A DNA stretch of 64,000 nt, from positions 1 through 64,000 of the forward strand of contig JAIXWW010000016.1 of the NCBI GenBank assembly GCA_027491085.1. Direction: 5' to 3'. Source of the stretch: Bacteroidota bacterium (GTDB lineage Bacteria > Bacteroidota > Bacteroidia > UKL13-3). A program made the translations under genes and the position numbers. Below the pieces are notes generated by a model. That model did no database searches. It was not told the DNA's origin and saw only the letters and a list, made by a program, of their open reading frames with translations. Positions 18,501 to 26,329 of this stretch are shown here, in pieces. Within the stretch, counting starts at the first letter, position 1. Every line of letters starts with the position of its first letter.

Positions 18501-18648
18501 TACTTTACAAAGTATTATAGATGAATACAGCAAGGATGATCTAAAAATAATTGCTTTAGAAAAGTTGAAGAAAATTGAAGAAGACGAAGCCAAAGGAAAA
18601 TTAGAACAGAAAAAGAAAGTGGATGAAAGGATAAAAAGCCGCGACTAA
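15529..18648 (+). CDS. Large periplasmic/secreted tetratricopeptide-repeat protein
   Basis: 1039 residues. Signal peptide with core LKWSAFVLILFLQ and cleavage near ALAQ (~30). The mature chain is almost wholly TPR/Sel1-like helical repeats ('A.......Y..A...F......P.S.....A.Y..A......'), some with the outer-membrane-lipoprotein style YPKSPYITEA and FPKSIFIDDA. It ends in a Lys/Glu-rich helix. Such repeats mediate protein-protein contacts. The next gene, 39 bp on and in the same direction, encodes a beta-barrel protein with a signal peptide; the pair may form an envelope complex (inference). Confidence 0.85.
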   Translation: MLQSNLAFIKYLKWSAFVLILFLQNSALAQKTTIYEDESRIYQRAIELFDKEKYAAAQKHFNMFADKSKDEVYVVNAKYYAATCAMELANNDAPKLLSTIIKNYPQYDKAVLAKYQLARHYYRNKDYKKSAASLTDFDDEYLDDNQQLEYYFIKGFCNFKIENFEESQKAFKRIKDPKTKYYEAVNYYYGYVCYRQANYDEALEHFGRVKNNKTFGPLSNVYVAQIYFAKKDYSQVIKYCDTITNKDVAIDVAGMLGQSHYIQKNYDKALPYLIKYMNEAPAIPSRHDFYKLAYSYKVNNQYDKAIENFLKVTEEKDTLTQYSFFQLAESYLAVDKKNNARTAFSKCLTLGFITKLNEEALFNNAKLSYEISTNSNALTSLTSFIETYPKSPYITEAKSLISNLLLTSKNYKEAIKILESIDDKDDKDLNNLQKIYYYRAEELYLQNDYKMAAEYFSKVIAGGKYNLQMIGLSHFWLAEIAYKENDFNGSSAQFKKAQQVEELKTTRFYNTSFYSLGYAYLKANDYKNAIESFKKYSELDVKMSNPDIYTDAVTRTADCYFAEGSYAKSIEYYSLVVNKDLNGSDYCLFQKAMIQGVIKKSNDKINTLGLLIERFPKSIFIDDALFERADEQLKSGNLQDALKGFNNIIDNYPRSTFIRKAYLNKGLTLFNLAKDEDAIATMKILSTNYTNSDEARQGLVVLKNILVSKGESDTYFDFIKSLPNIIESASSQDSLTYQSAFNNYKAAVEYFSKKDFTSATRDFTKASKGFLNYLNRFAGGYFTAKAYYYKAESDNVLKAYDDALVGYEYTANAIRSDFTERSTRQTAVIYYLRKNYEKAFEYYAALERIAGNKDNLQLSLLGQLRAAMIMNKMDTATQVSFRYVNSGIATKEGLSDAKLNIARFYMGRNKPDSAWADFQYLLKENKEKAIGAEANYNIALIQYLRKDYKTSTKTIFELNDNFGNYEYWVAKAFILLADNYVAQKDYFQAKATLQSIIDEYSKDDLKIIALEKLKKIEEDEAKGKLEQKKKVDERIKSRD

Positions 18649-18687
18649 TTTCTGAAAAGTCATTAATTTTTTAAAGCATAACTAAGT

Positions 18688-20346
18688 ATGAAAAATATTA
18701 AATTTTATATAACATTTTTGATTTTAAATGGCGTTGCTTTAACGTCAATAGCCCAAAAAACTGAGCAAGACTCACTCGATGATGGACTAACGGTAAATAT
18801 TAAATACGTACCTACTTTATCTGAATCAATAAAAATACCTGTTAATCCTAATCCAGAACAACCACAAAGCTTTAAGCCTACCTTTACCTATAAAGTTCCT
18901 GATTTAAGTACAGAAACCACTCCAACAATTTATACAATAAAACCAATTAGTTTAGGTAATGCTTTACTTCCCAAATTGCGCAATAATTATTTTAGGTTAG
19001 GGTTTGGAAATTATGCTACACCATTAGCCGAAGTATACGTAAATAGCATGCGCAATAAAACTTGGAATAATGGTGTTTTTTTTAAACATTTATCTAGCAA
19101 TGGAGATAGGGAGTTTAATAATTTTAGTAACAATACATTGGCTGGACATAGCAAGCGTTTCTTTAATAATTCTGTTTTAAGTGTATCGGCATTGTACCAT
19201 AGAAATGTGGTTTATAATTATGGTTTTTTACCAACGGTAAACAATGCCAAAGAAGACACATTGAAAAATATCTATAATTTGTTTGATTTAAATATTTCGT
19301 TGGAGAGTTTAAAAAGCGATACAATTTCACTTAAGTATAAATTTGATGTAAACTATTATTATCAAAGTAATAACTTTGATTTAGTAGAGCATAATTTTAA
19401 AATAGCTGGTAATTTAAGTAAAACCATTAGTGATATTCCTTTTACACTTTACACTGGAATTAATAGCATTAGTTATGTAAAAAACGCTAATACTTTGCAG
19501 CGAACAGCTTTTATTTTTAACCCACGTGTTAACCTAGAAGATGAAAACTATTATTTAAAAGCAGGTTTTAATTTTACTTATTTTTCTGATAGTATTGAGT
19601 CTAAAAACAACAGTCATTTTTATCCATTTGGTGAAGCTGCATACCATGTAGTTCCTAAAGTTTTAACTGTATTAGGAGGTGTTACAGGAAATTATAGTAT
19701 CAATACTTTTAGAAGTATCAATGCGGAAAATCCTTTTGTGCGCAATTACAATTTTAAAAATACCAATAATCTATTTGAAATGTATGTTGGTTTAAAAGGA
19801 CATATTGCCAAAGGATTAAATTATTCTTTGCAAGGATCAATTGCCAATATTGAAAACATGCTTTTTTATGTGCAAGATAACAGTAGTTTTCAGGAAATTT
19901 TTTATGATGAAGGCAAAATTACATTAAGTACATTTACTGCAGACTTGAGTTACCAAATTGGAGAAAAATGGAGATTGGCATTAATTGCTAAAGCCTATAA
20001 TTACAGCATGAGTAAACTTCAGTTTGCTTACAGCCGTCCAAGTACCGAAATAAAGTTAAATACCAGTTATAATATTGGCGATAAGTTTATGCTTCGTGGA
20101 GATATATTCTTTATTGGACAAAGAACAGGTGGAGTTACAAACCCTACCTCGGGAAATAAAGATAATATGAGTGAAGTCAAACTAAATCCATTTGTAGACT
20201 TGAATTTGGGTATTGATTATAGGTATACCAAGAATGTATCTGTATTTTTAAACTTTAATAATATGGCTGCTGCGAGATATATGCGTTTTTCTAATTATGA
20301 TGTTTATGGCTTTAATGCTATGGGAGGTGTAACCCTTACTTTTTAA
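18688..20346 (+). CDS. Putative outer-membrane beta-barrel protein
   Basis: 552 residues; signal peptide to ~22 (TSIAQ). A Pro-rich periplasmic stretch (~35-80, with NPNPEQPQS) precedes many alternating amphipathic strands with aromatic girdles and an aromatic C-terminus (MGGVTLTF), as expected for a barrel inserted by BAM. There is no plug, TonB box or SusC signature, so it is not a classical TonB receptor although similar proteins are sometimes labelled so. It probably shares an operon with the upstream TPR gene. Function unknown. Confidence 0.7.
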   Translation: MKNIKFYITFLILNGVALTSIAQKTEQDSLDDGLTVNIKYVPTLSESIKIPVNPNPEQPQSFKPTFTYKVPDLSTETTPTIYTIKPISLGNALLPKLRNNYFRLGFGNYATPLAEVYVNSMRNKTWNNGVFFKHLSSNGDREFNNFSNNTLAGHSKRFFNNSVLSVSALYHRNVVYNYGFLPTVNNAKEDTLKNIYNLFDLNISLESLKSDTISLKYKFDVNYYYQSNNFDLVEHNFKIAGNLSKTISDIPFTLYTGINSISYVKNANTLQRTAFIFNPRVNLEDENYYLKAGFNFTYFSDSIESKNNSHFYPFGEAAYHVVPKVLTVLGGVTGNYSINTFRSINAENPFVRNYNFKNTNNLFEMYVGLKGHIAKGLNYSLQGSIANIENMLFYVQDNSSFQEIFYDEGKITLSTFTADLSYQIGEKWRLALIAKAYNYSMSKLQFAYSRPSTEIKLNTSYNIGDKFMLRGDIFFIGQRTGGVTNPTSGNKDNMSEVKLNPFVDLNLGIDYRYTKNVSVFLNFNNMAAARYMRFSNYDVYGFNAMGGVTLTF

Positions 20347-20408
20347 CATTCTATTTTTTTACAATTTGATAAAAACAAATATTAGAATATTTAGTTAATA
20401 TTGTAACT

Positions 20409-20795
20409 ATGCCAGTAGCAATTTCAAATGATGTTAAAATAAGTGTTGAAACCTATTATCAAAATGATAAGGTTAATAATGCGCATGGAAATCATATGTT
20501 TGCATACAGAATAGTTATTGAAAACAAAAGCGATTATACTATAAAATTAATTCGCAGACATTGGGATATAATAGATTCATATGAAGGCTTAAGTGAAGTG
20601 GACGGTGAGGGCGTAGTAGGAGAGCAACCTATCTTGGAGCCAAACGAAAAATATACTTATGTTTCTGGTTGTGCCTTAATTAGTGAATTTGGCAAAATGA
20701 GTGGTTTTTATGTTATGCAACGACAAATTGATGAGAAAGAATTCATAGTAAATATCCCAGAATTTCAATTGATTGTGCCATTTAAAAATAATTAA
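20409..20795 (+). CDS. apaG: ApaG/DUF525 domain protein
   Basis: 128 residues, the usual length. The fibronectin-III-like ApaG fold is recognisable by AYRIVIENKSDYTIKLIRRHWDI, EVDGEGVVGEQPILEPNEKYTYVSGC and GKMSGFYVMQ. In enterobacteria apaG is associated with Co2+ resistance and Mg2+ efflux, but the biochemical role is unsettled. The 3' end overlaps the stop codon of the convergent metallo-hydrolase gene by 4 bp. Confidence 0.93.
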   Translation: MPVAISNDVKISVETYYQNDKVNNAHGNHMFAYRIVIENKSDYTIKLIRRHWDIIDSYEGLSEVDGEGVVGEQPILEPNEKYTYVSGCALISEFGKMSGFYVMQRQIDEKEFIVNIPEFQLIVPFKNN

Positions 20796-21880
20796 TAATT
20801 TACATTAAACATGGTTCCTGGTTTTCCCATGTAAAATACATCTTTCAAGTCTGTATTTGACCAAATGTTTGTTTTCCTTACTTGAGATAAAAAATAGTTG
20901 AAATTTGTGGCTCTAACTGTCTTTATTTTTTCAGGTGCATATGGTTTAAAAAAATCTTCCCAATGTGTTAAAATTACTTTCTTTGGTTTAATTTGATTCA
21001 ATAAATTTTGAGGATAGCAGTCGGTAAAATTAGCTGATGCAATTTGTAAAATGGCTAAATCGATTGGATGTTCTTTTAAAATCTCCTTGCTAACCTCACC
21101 ATTATTTACCTCACAACCTGCACCCTTTATTAAAGTTCTAAAAGCTATTGTGTCACTTTGCATAATGTCCAAAATAAATGCATATGTATTACCTTCTTTA
21201 AATTGATTGGCATTTAATTTTTGGGTAGAGTTGATAAAATTATTAAAATAATTACTATCTGAATGACCCTTCATTAAATGTATTTTACCGAAATGTGGCG
21301 CATGACTTGATGGTATGATTAACATCCGCATATTGGGTTTAATATTTATCCATTTGGGATTTACTTCATTTTTAAAGACAAAACTATCTGCATTATTAAA
21401 AGTATAATTCACAATAAAATTTTTTACAATGGTTCTTGTTGAATTATCACCATAAATATTAATGTTTTTATTTACAAGTCCCTTTTCTAATAAATAAGCC
21501 AAATCTAGAAGGTGGTCGTAATGAGAATGTGAAATAAAAATACTATTTATGTCTTTGTAGTCAATGTTAAACCTATTGATTAAATTGGTTCCTTTATTGA
21601 AGTAGTTTTGGTTAAATTTTATTTTACCAAATGCAGTTTTAATTCCACTATTATTTGAAAAAAATGGATCTATAGCAATTACATCATTTTGATTTTTTAT
21701 TAATAAATTTCCACATCCTAAATATTGGATTTGTAGTGTATTTTTATATTCATTATTCAATACCACATTTTGTATGGAATCATTTGAAAAAATACCTTGT
21801 TTTTCATATTTTTTTGGATAGTGAGGTACTGAGCAAGAAAATAATATAGTTAATAAAAAAAGTAAAATAGTATTTTTCAT
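20792..21880 (-). CDS. Lipoprotein metallo-beta-lactamase-fold hydrolase
   Basis: 362 residues. Lipoprotein signal with a lipobox-like FSC at Cys16, so it is probably membrane-anchored. The MBL core shows IDPFFS, then the zinc motif HSHYDHLLDL (H-x-H-x-D-H), a later histidine in SSHAPHFG, and THWED near the end. It resembles the UlaG/NAPE-PLD-like group of MBL hydrolases (Lactamase_B_2). Substrate unknown. A lipid-anchored copy suggests an envelope or phospholipid-related substrate, but that is a guess. Confidence 0.85.
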   Translation of the reverse strand: MKNTILLFLLTILFSCSVPHYPKKYEKQGIFSNDSIQNVVLNNEYKNTLQIQYLGCGNLLIKNQNDVIAIDPFFSNNSGIKTAFGKIKFNQNYFNKGTNLINRFNIDYKDINSIFISHSHYDHLLDLAYLLEKGLVNKNINIYGDNSTRTIVKNFIVNYTFNNADSFVFKNEVNPKWINIKPNMRMLIIPSSHAPHFGKIHLMKGHSDSNYFNNFINSTQKLNANQFKEGNTYAFILDIMQSDTIAFRTLIKGAGCEVNNGEVSKEILKEHPIDLAILQIASANFTDCYPQNLLNQIKPKKVILTHWEDFFKPYAPEKIKTVRATNFNYFLSQVRKTNIWSNTDLKDVFYMGKPGTMFNVNY

Positions 21881-22034
21881 GTTTTGTTCAAATGTAAGTT
21901 AGGATTAGCGTAAAATATATACTTTTTATCGAGTTATGCTTTATGTGTCTGATAGATAGTTGGTTAAAAAAAGAAAAAAAGTATAACTAATTCATATTAA
22001 TTCTTTTATTCGCATTATAAAAAAAGTAATAATT

Positions 22035-23084
22035 ATGAGCATTCAATCAATGATGGAAGAAATGACCAAAACTAGTGAAAAATTGGTTAAAGGTTATGAA
22101 GTATTACAAGGCATTAAAGAAGTGGAAATTGCAACTACTCCCAAGGATTTAGTTTGGCAAAATGATTTAGTAAAATTGTATCATTACAAAAGGGATACAC
22201 CTGCAAAAGTTAAAATTCCAGTTTTAGTTTCTTTTGCCATGATGAATAGACATGATGTTCTTGATTTGCAGCCAGATAGGAGTTTAATAAAAAAGTTATT
22301 AGATGAGGGACTCGATATTTATATCATGGATTGGGGTTATCCTAAACGTCAACACAAGTATTTAACAATGGAAGATTATATTGTTGAGTTTATGGGTGGT
22401 GCGGTTGATTTTATTCGTAAATCAACTAAAAATGATAAAATACATAAAATGGGAATTTGTCAAGGTGGAACTTTTAGTACCATTTATGCTGCCTTGTTTC
22501 CTGAAAAATTGAAATCATTAACTGTATATGTTACACCTTATGATTTTAGCGATAAAGGTGATTGCATGCTTTATAAGTGGACCAAGGATATTGATGTAGA
22601 TGCGATGGTAGATAACCTTGGAATTATCCCGGCAGATATGCTTGGGGCAGGCTTTAGCTCGTTAAAACCTAGTATGGACATTAGTAAATATTTTGGCGTA
22701 ATGGATATGCTTGAAGATGAAGCAAAATTGCTTAACTTCTTACGTATGGAAAAATGGAAAGCCGATTGTCCTGATTTAGCAGGTGAAATGTTTCGAAAGT
22801 ATATAAAAGACCTATGGCAAGAAAATAAACTAATTAAAGGTGAGCTTGAGATAGGTGGACGTATTGTCAATTTGAAAAATGTTACAATGCCTTTTTTAAA
22901 TATTTATGCAACAGAAGACAATATTATTCCTAATAATTCTACCATTCCAGTAAATGATTTGATAGGTTCAAAAGATAAAGAGTTATATGCTTTTCCTGGT
23001 GGACATATTGGAGTTTTTGTAGGAGCCAAGTCTCAAAAAGAATTAGCACCTAAAGTAGCAAAATGGGTTGCTGAAAAAAGCTAA
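22035..23084 (+). CDS. phaC: Class III-type poly(3-hydroxyalkanoate) synthase subunit PhaC
   Basis: 349 residues, matching class III PhaC (~350) rather than class I (~560+). An alpha/beta-hydrolase fold with the polymerase version of the lipase box G-I-C142-Q-G-G and the triad completed by D295 (YATEDNIIP) and H324 (PGGHIGV). Spacing equals that of Allochromatium PhaC (C149/D302/H331) shifted by seven. It polymerises hydroxyacyl-CoA into storage polyester. Class III enzymes need PhaE, yet no phaE, phaA, phaB, phasin or depolymerase gene lies nearby. A terminator follows. Confidence 0.9.
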   Translation: MSIQSMMEEMTKTSEKLVKGYEVLQGIKEVEIATTPKDLVWQNDLVKLYHYKRDTPAKVKIPVLVSFAMMNRHDVLDLQPDRSLIKKLLDEGLDIYIMDWGYPKRQHKYLTMEDYIVEFMGGAVDFIRKSTKNDKIHKMGICQGGTFSTIYAALFPEKLKSLTVYVTPYDFSDKGDCMLYKWTKDIDVDAMVDNLGIIPADMLGAGFSSLKPSMDISKYFGVMDMLEDEAKLLNFLRMEKWKADCPDLAGEMFRKYIKDLWQENKLIKGELEIGGRIVNLKNVTMPFLNIYATEDNIIPNNSTIPVNDLIGSKDKELYAFPGGHIGVFVGAKSQKELAPKVAKWVAEKS

Positions 23085-23114
23085 CCATAATTTGTAAAAT
23101 TTGATTTTTGAATA

Positions 23115-23152
23115 AAAGCTGCTTCGAACCTTGTGTTCAAAGCAGCTTTTTT
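23115..23152 (+). terminator. Rho-independent terminator after phaC
   Basis: Stem AAAGCTGCTT / AAGCAGCTTT with a second paired block GAAC / GTTC inside and T6 after it. Confidence 0.9.
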
Positions 23153-23229
23153 GTTGGATTATATATTTCTCGCATTTTTGTATAAGTCTGATTGATTGCC
23201 AACATTTATAAATCAATTAATCACAAAAC

Positions 23230-23310
23230 AGCCTTTTAGAGGCGAACTTATGCTAGTAATTATTAGCTAATTCCAATAAAAGGCCCGTAGGGACGAGCAT
23301 ATTTTTACGC
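23230..23310. repeat. Degenerate duplicated intergenic element
   Basis: Two similar half-sites, TTTTAGAGGCGAACTTATGC (23233-23252) and CCCGTAGGGACGAGCATA (about 23284-23301), lie ~50 bp apart and reach the 3' end of ung. They resemble GTAGGGACGACATATT-type intergenic repeats that I recall from other Bacteroidota. Only one instance is in this window. Confidence 0.35.
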
Positions 23311-23988
23311 ATCAATTTGCCAATTTATTGGACTTAAGTTTTTAGAAACCAAATAATCATTTGTTTTAGAAAAATGTTTGCAACCAAAAAATCCTCTTGA
23401 GGCCGAAAGTGGCGAAGGGTGAACTCCTTTTAAAACTAAATGTTTGTTTGGGTTAATAAATTCCATTTTATCGTGAGCATTTTTACCCCAAAGAATGAAT
23501 ACCACGTGTTCTTTTTGATTCGAAATGGTTTCAATTATTTTATTGGTAAACTGATGCCAACCAATTTTACTGTGTGAGTTTGCTTGGTCTTTTATTACCG
23601 TTAAACTTGTGTTGAGTAATAAAACACCTTGTTTGGCCCAATTATCAATATTCCCATGGTTGGGTATTTTAAAATGGTTTATGTCACTAGCCAATTCTTT
23701 ATAAATATTTCGTAAGCTAGGTGGAACTTTTATTCCTTTATTTACCGAAAAACAAAGTCCATTGGCTTCTCTTTCGCCATGGTATGGATCTTGGCCTAAA
23801 ATTACCACTTTAGTATTTTGTAGTGAAGTGAACTTAAAAGCTTCAAATATTTGGTTTTCGGGCGGAAAAATGATGTTTCCATTAGCTGAATCTAAGCTTA
23901 TTTGAGCCTCTATTTTGTGGTAATAAGGCTTTGATGCTTCATGTTCAAATATGGGCAACCAGTCAGGTTGAATTTGATTAAAGTTCAT
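23305..23988 (-). CDS. ung: Uracil-DNA glycosylase, family 1
   Basis: 227 residues, ATG start. Removes uracil from DNA in base-excision repair. Motif A GQDPYHG at 65-71 with catalytic D67, the uracil-pocket LLLNTSLTV at 123-131, and the loop HPSPLS with H190. Length is normal. The gene begins 12 bp after the terminator of the small upstream ORF and so needs its own promoter, which I could not define. Confidence 0.97.
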   Translation of the reverse strand: MNFNQIQPDWLPIFEHEASKPYYHKIEAQISLDSANGNIIFPPENQIFEAFKFTSLQNTKVVILGQDPYHGEREANGLCFSVNKGIKVPPSLRNIYKELASDINHFKIPNHGNIDNWAKQGVLLLNTSLTVIKDQANSHSKIGWHQFTNKIIETISNQKEHVVFILWGKNAHDKMEFINPNKHLVLKGVHPSPLSASRGFFGCKHFSKTNDYLVSKNLSPINWQIDA

Positions 23989-24000
23989 TGGGATAAAACA

Positions 24001-24033
24001 AAAAAAGCCAAAACATTAAATTTTGGCTTTTTT
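24001..24033 (-). terminator. Terminator between the small ORF and ung
   Basis: Inverted repeat AAAAAAGCCAAAA / TTTTGGCTTTTTT with a short AT loop. It is symmetric, but the upstream minus-strand ORF is the obvious client. Confidence 0.8.
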
Positions 24034-24054
24034 ATAAATATTTTGTAAGAAATA

Positions 24055-24192
24055 TTATGCTTCAATAATAACAGTACGCTCAGTATTTGGCGATTTTACT
24101 TTTACTAATTGAGTATTCAATTTTATGCGTTGCACGCGTAAATGTGATTTGGTTTTATTTCTTCTGTCTTTTCTTTTTAATCGTGTAAACAT
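24055..24192 (-). CDS. 45-residue strongly basic small protein, function unknown
   Basis: This short frame has gene-like surroundings: a TATATTTG promoter box at 24215-24222, 22 nt before the ATG, and a clear terminator 22 nt after the stop. The product starts MFTRLKRKDRRNKTKSHLRV and ends in ERTVIIEA. More than a third of residues are Lys/Arg, concentrated in the N-terminal half, as in ribosome- or RNA-associated miniproteins. No cysteine, signal peptide or membrane segment. I do not recognise a named family, and an RNA-binding role is inferred from composition only. Confidence 0.75.
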   Translation of the reverse strand: MFTRLKRKDRRNKTKSHLRVQRIKLNTQLVKVKSPNTERTVIIEA

Positions 24193-24214
24193 GGTGGTCT
24201 ATTTTTTATTGGCG

Positions 24215-24222
24215 CAAATATA
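24215..24222 (-). promoter_or_regulatory. -7 promoter element for the 45-residue ORF
   Basis: Minus strand TATATTTG, an exact TAnnTTTG, 22 nt before the ATG. Confidence 0.55.
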
Positions 24223-24263
24223 ATTTTATTTATCTTATTGTCAATTAAGTTTCAATATTTTTT

Positions 24264-24809
24264 TTACTCAAGTTCAAACTCTTTGACAATATTCCAGTTG
24301 TTTGATTTACAGTTAAATAATGTTATTTTATTTGCAATAAAATGAATGTTAAATGAATTTTCCTTCAAATCATTCCATATTTTATTTAATTTTCTAGTAT
24401 TGTCAATGTCTATATCCAAAACAATTTTTGGTTCAAAATTATCATGGCTGTAGTTTTCAAAAACAATTTTATTGTGGATTTCCAGGTAATATTTTAAACT
24501 TCTTTGAAAATTAGAAATAGTTTCTTTTTCTGAAATTTTTAACGAGAAATCATTCGAAATCATTTCAAATGAAGAAAACTCTAATTCAAATGAAAAGGAT
24601 TGTGAGGAATATTTTTTTAAGCTATCAACTAATAAAAACTCCTTTGTTTCGTCCCAATTAAATGGTTCAATTAACTTTACAAAAGGTAAATTATTATTAT
24701 TAAATTTAATTTTATGCTTATTGAGTAATTGAGATTTAAAATTAATAATTCTTTCAATACAAGAATTGCTTGGTACTATTCCTATGCAATAATTATTTTG
24801 ATCTATCAT
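24264..24809 (-). CDS. 2H phosphoesterase / LigT-like fold protein lacking catalytic histidines
   Basis: 181 residues. The layout matches LigT/2'-5' RNA ligase-like proteins: an opening strand YCIGIVPS, a helix IERIINFKSQL, then a strand-motif, and a second strand-motif near residue 128. In active 2H enzymes both motifs read P-H-[IV]-T-L. Here they read P42-F-V-K-L (43-46) and P127-K-I-V-L (128-131), so both histidines and both threonines are replaced. If the family assignment is right, it is catalytically dead or uses another chemistry and may only bind RNA or nucleotides. Divergent from mpl. Confidence 0.6.
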   Translation of the reverse strand: MIDQNNYCIGIVPSNSCIERIINFKSQLLNKHKIKFNNNNLPFVKLIEPFNWDETKEFLLVDSLKKYSSQSFSFELEFSSFEMISNDFSLKISEKETISNFQRSLKYYLEIHNKIVFENYSHDNFEPKIVLDIDIDNTRKLNKIWNDLKENSFNIHFIANKITLFNCKSNNWNIVKEFELE

Positions 24810-24961
24810 TTTGTTTCGTATGCAATATTTATTATTTTTTTAAACTTTGATTCAAAATTATTCAAATGGCTTTTATGCTTATTTAAGTTAATGAGTTGTG
24901 AATAAAACACACGTATTTTAAGGTTATGATGACTTAACTTGCCACTTTATTTTTACTTTAA

Positions 24962-26302
24962 ATGAAGATTCACTTTATTTCAATTGGTGGTGCGGTTATG
25001 CACAATATGGCATTGGCTTTACATAACAAAGGTTATATGATTACGGGTAGTGATGATGAAATTTATGAGCCTGCAAAATCACGTTTGGATAAGTATGGCC
25101 TTTTACCAACAAAAATGGGTTGGGATACTAATAATATTCACGAAGGTTTAGATGCAATAATATTAGGAATGCATGCCCGCATAGATAATCCTGAATTGGT
25201 TAAAGCCAAGGAATTAGGTTTAAAAATATATTCATTTCCTGAATATATGTACGAACAAACCAAGGAAAAATTGAGAATTATCGTAGGCGGAAGTCACGGA
25301 AAAACTACTACCACTGCCATGATTTTGCATGTTTTGCAGAAATGCAATGTAGAGTTTGATTATTTGGTTGGAAGTAAACTTGATGGTTTTGAAACAATGG
25401 TAGGTTTATCAAATAGTTCTAAAATTGCTGTTTTTGAAGGCGATGAATATTTAACCTCAGCCATTGACTTAAGGCCTAAATTTCATGTTTATAAAGGTGA
25501 TATTGGTATAATAACTGGTATAGCTTGGGATCATATTAATGTGTTTCCAACTTTTGAAAATTATATTGAACAATTTAAAATATTCGTTGAAGCATTGCCA
25601 GAAAATGGAAGTATTATATACAGCAAAAACGATCCTGAAGTTGAAAAATTGATAGGTGCCGCAAATATTAAAGCTAAAAAAATACCTTACGTAACTCCAA
25701 GTTTTGAAGTTAAAGGTGGTGTTGTTTATATAAAACCAAACCAAAATGAGGTGGCTTTAAAGTTTTTTGGAACACACAATTTACAAAATATGATGGCTGC
25801 CAAACACGCTTGCAATGCAGCAGGAGTTGGTGAAGAGCAATTTTATCAAGCTATTCAATCGTTTAAAGGAACTGCTAAAAGGCTTGAAACAATATTTGAG
25901 AATAATAATTCGCTAATTATAAGAGATTTTGCACACGCACCATCTAAATTAAAAGCTACTGTTAATGCCGTGCGTGAGTTAAATCCTGAAAGAAAACTAA
26001 TTGCTGTTTATGAGTTGCATACATTTAGTAGTTTAAATAAAGATTTTTTACCCCAATACCATAATAGCATGCAAGCAGCAGATATAAAAGCTGTATTATT
26101 TAGCAAACATGCTTTAGAAATGAAGAAAATGCCAATGCTTAACGAAGCCGAAGTGGCCGCTGGTTTTGGTAATGATGTAAAAGTTTTTACAGATAAAAAT
26201 GAATTAAGTAAATTTATTAAAAGCCATTACACTCAAAATGAAAACTTATTACTCATGAGTAGTGGTACTTTTGATGGAATGGATTTAAATTTTAATCAAT
26301 AA
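24962..26302 (+). CDS. mpl: UDP-N-acetylmuramate:L-Ala-gamma-D-Glu-meso-DAP ligase (Mpl), murein-peptide recycling
   Basis: 446 residues. Mur-ligase architecture: an N-terminal UDP-binding fold starting HFISIGGAVMHNMALAL, the ATP P-loop GSHGKTTT (110-117), central-domain motifs FEGDEY and TGIAWDHINVFPT, a HNLQNMMAA motif, and the C-terminal domain with DFAHAPSKLKAT. Mpl re-attaches the recycled tripeptide to UDP-MurNAc in the cytosol. The opening GGAVMHNMAL (where MurC has GIGG.GMS) and FAHAP (where MurC has YGHHP) favour Mpl over MurC. The GldN-like gene follows 27 bp later. Confidence 0.9.
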   Translation: MKIHFISIGGAVMHNMALALHNKGYMITGSDDEIYEPAKSRLDKYGLLPTKMGWDTNNIHEGLDAIILGMHARIDNPELVKAKELGLKIYSFPEYMYEQTKEKLRIIVGGSHGKTTTTAMILHVLQKCNVEFDYLVGSKLDGFETMVGLSNSSKIAVFEGDEYLTSAIDLRPKFHVYKGDIGIITGIAWDHINVFPTFENYIEQFKIFVEALPENGSIIYSKNDPEVEKLIGAANIKAKKIPYVTPSFEVKGGVVYIKPNQNEVALKFFGTHNLQNMMAAKHACNAAGVGEEQFYQAIQSFKGTAKRLETIFENNNSLIIRDFAHAPSKLKATVNAVRELNPERKLIAVYELHTFSSLNKDFLPQYHNSMQAADIKAVLFSKHALEMKKMPMLNEAEVAAGFGNDVKVFTDKNELSKFIKSHYTQNENLLLMSSGTFDGMDLNFNQ

Positions 26303-26329
26303 TTTATTCAACAATTCGTTATTAATTAA

